Shown here in pieces: positions 63,819 to 64,000 of a stretch of DNA of 64,000 nt; positions within the stretch are counted from its first letter, which is position 1, and every line of letters starts with the position of its first letter. The position numbers were made by a program, and so were the translations under genes. This DNA is from Augochlora pura (lineage: Eukaryota; Arthropoda; Insecta; Hymenoptera; Halictidae). Location of the stretch: NCBI RefSeq assembly GCF_028453695.1, contig NC_135772.1:14260001-14324000 (forward strand), written 5' to 3'. A model generated the notes under the pieces. The model made no database searches and was not told where the DNA came from. It saw nothing but the letters and a program-made list of their open reading frames with translations.

Positions 63819-64000
63819 TTGGGTTGGCAACTAAGTAATTGGAGATTCAATGCAAGAAGGAAAATTCAATCCTTTAGCTTAAAAATATAAGTTTATTCAA
63901 TTAGACAAATCAATTTTGACACTGCCTTCCTTTCAAGGCTTCATTTTAATATACTGTATATGTCATATACATTATGGTATACTGTATATACCATAAAAAT
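63819..64000 (-). mobile_element. mariner-family transposon end, degraded and cut by window edge
   Basis: Starts TTGGGTTGGCAACTAAGTAA, the inverted terminal repeat seen in mellifera-type insect mariners, directly after TA (63817-63818), the expected target duplication. Read on the minus strand, the inner side has AATAAACTTATATTTTTAAG, like the polyadenylation region just inside a mariner 3' end, preceded by a decayed GGCAGTGTCAAAATTGA that resembles the last codons of a transposase. The transposase would therefore run leftward. From about 63945 the sequence turns into an AT palindromic repeat (TATACTGTATAT twice), so the copy may be interrupted or truncated there. Confidence 0.8.

Overview
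The window is eukaryotic nuclear DNA, almost certainly from an insect. The one clear gene has nine short GT-AG introns, several of only 62 to 83 bp. A mariner inverted terminal repeat typical of insect elements lies at the right edge, and a transposon-associated helix-turn-helix (DUF4817-like) reading frame lies near 7.9 kb. CpG is not depleted and GC content swings sharply between AT-rich and CpG-rich blocks, which I associate with Hymenoptera; that placement is inference. Two assembly gaps are present (19406-19505, 100 N; 39663-40162, 500 N).

Left end (1-4649, minus strand): the 5' ten exons, about 781 codons, of a cytoplasmic trifunctional C-1-tetrahydrofolate synthase (MTHFD1; Drosophila orthologue pug). 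It carries the N-terminal methylene-THF dehydrogenase/cyclohydrolase domain and most of the C-terminal formate-THF ligase domain. All exon junctions were resolved to the base and keep frame. The last roughly 150 residues lie beyond position 1.

The remaining 59 kb (about 4.9-64 kb) holds no protein gene that I can support. It contains: (a) transposon relics: a DUF4817-type frame (7807-8103), a 516-bp foldback element with Tc1/mariner-type ends (16307-16822), a diverged partial relative of it (34456-34740), TTAA/CCC-bounded repeat fragments (near 19.1, 29.9-30.3 and 53.7 kb), and a mariner end (63819-64000); (b) structural repeats: two adjacent hairpins with different stems but nearly the same loop (11949-12120), a 35-bp-stem hairpin (29524-29646), a degenerate tandem repeat of about 103 bp (49050-49680) and one of about 49 bp (23933-24102); (c) CpG-rich islands at about 21.6-22.3, 23.3-23.8, 24.9-26.1, 35.3-37.4, 51.3-52.4 and 59.6-61.0 kb, with strongly strand-asymmetric GA or CT tracts and long G or C runs. 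These islands produce many long but low-complexity open frames that I judge spurious. They are better candidates for promoter or regulatory DNA of a gene outside the window, or for parts of a very long intron.

Nothing here is a convincing new multi-gene system. The most unusual signals are the twin hairpins, the 29.5-kb hairpin, and the GAGA-rich islands spread through the gene-poor region.
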